From the NCBI RefSeq assembly GCF_046536515.1, contig NZ_JAWDMQ010000071.1:1-5712 (forward strand): DNA of 5,712 bases, read 5' to 3'. Positions 5,692-5,712 of this stretch are shown one piece after another. Position 1 is the stretch's first letter, and every line of letters starts with the position of its first letter. The translations under genes were made by a program, and so were the position numbers. The stretch comes from Caldisphaera sp046536515 (GTDB taxonomy: Archaea; Thermoproteota; Thermoprotei_A; Sulfolobales; Acidilobaceae). Below the pieces are notes generated by a model. The model saw nothing but the letters and a program-made list of their open reading frames with translations, was not told where the DNA came from and ran no database searches.

Positions 5692-5712
5692 CCTCTGTAA
5701 TAATTATTAATA

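Larger units (their letters stand above)
5183..5712. other. AT-rich 530-bp region without recognisable gene
   Basis: Reading both strands, I find only start codons followed by stops within about a dozen codons, and no tRNA-, rRNA- or CRISPR-like pattern. The region contains a T6/A6 hairpin just after the element (about 5212-5229), a nested inverted repeat at 5465-5543, a hairpin at 5554-5574, and TATA-like runs near the end. It may be a long intergenic region, or the decayed remains of a gene that I cannot recognise. Confidence 0.6.

Noticed and set aside
5183..5712. CRISPR array or tRNA in the gene-free region
   Set aside because: No regularly spaced direct repeats and no cloverleaf with a TTC loop and acceptor pairing could be found; short repeats such as TAAACAGT (two copies) are at chance level in this composition.

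Overview
The window is very AT-rich and looks like a hyperthermophilic or thermoacidophilic archaeon of the Thermoproteota (crenarchaea). Several things point there: promoter-like TTTATA/TATAAA boxes close to the genes, purine-rich GGTGAG and TGAGGAG ribosome-binding sites, an archaeal-type enolase, TTG/GTG start codons, and the remains of an archaeal IS200/IS605-type TnpB element. Sulfolobales or Acidilobales fit the base composition, but the sequence alone does not settle the order.

Layout: (1) 55-1344, forward, a complete enolase with all catalytic and metal-binding residues. (2) About 1406-1419, a small GC-rich hairpin between convergent genes. (3) 1420-3909, reverse, an 829-residue polytopic membrane protein that appears to be an internal tandem duplication of a roughly 410-residue GT-C-like glycosyltransferase or flippase-like module. 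Its first half keeps an acidic residue and an Arg-Glu pair that the second half has lost. (4) 3910-4032, a short divergent promoter region with one TATA-like site readable in both directions. (5) 4033-4692, forward, a soluble GT-A, family 2 (dolichol-phosphate-mannose-synthase-like) glycosyltransferase. (6) 4819-5182, a 364-bp deleted IS200/IS605-type element. It keeps both ends, as a long imperfect inverted repeat, and the last ~95 codons of tnpB (zinc ribbon and RuvC-III), but the rest of the gene is gone. (7) 5183-5712, an AT-rich stretch without a recognisable gene that holds a nested inverted repeat and a second hairpin.

The two divergent genes suggest a small envelope-glycosylation unit: a cytosolic GT2 enzyme that could load a sugar onto a polyprenyl phosphate carrier, and a membrane protein of the type that uses such lipid-linked sugars on the outer face. 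This pairing is inferred from family resemblance and gene position. Enolase is housekeeping glycolysis/gluconeogenesis and is functionally unrelated. The most notable points are the degenerate second half of the membrane protein, its unresolved N-terminus, and the tnpB-less element that still carries an intact guide-RNA-type right end.
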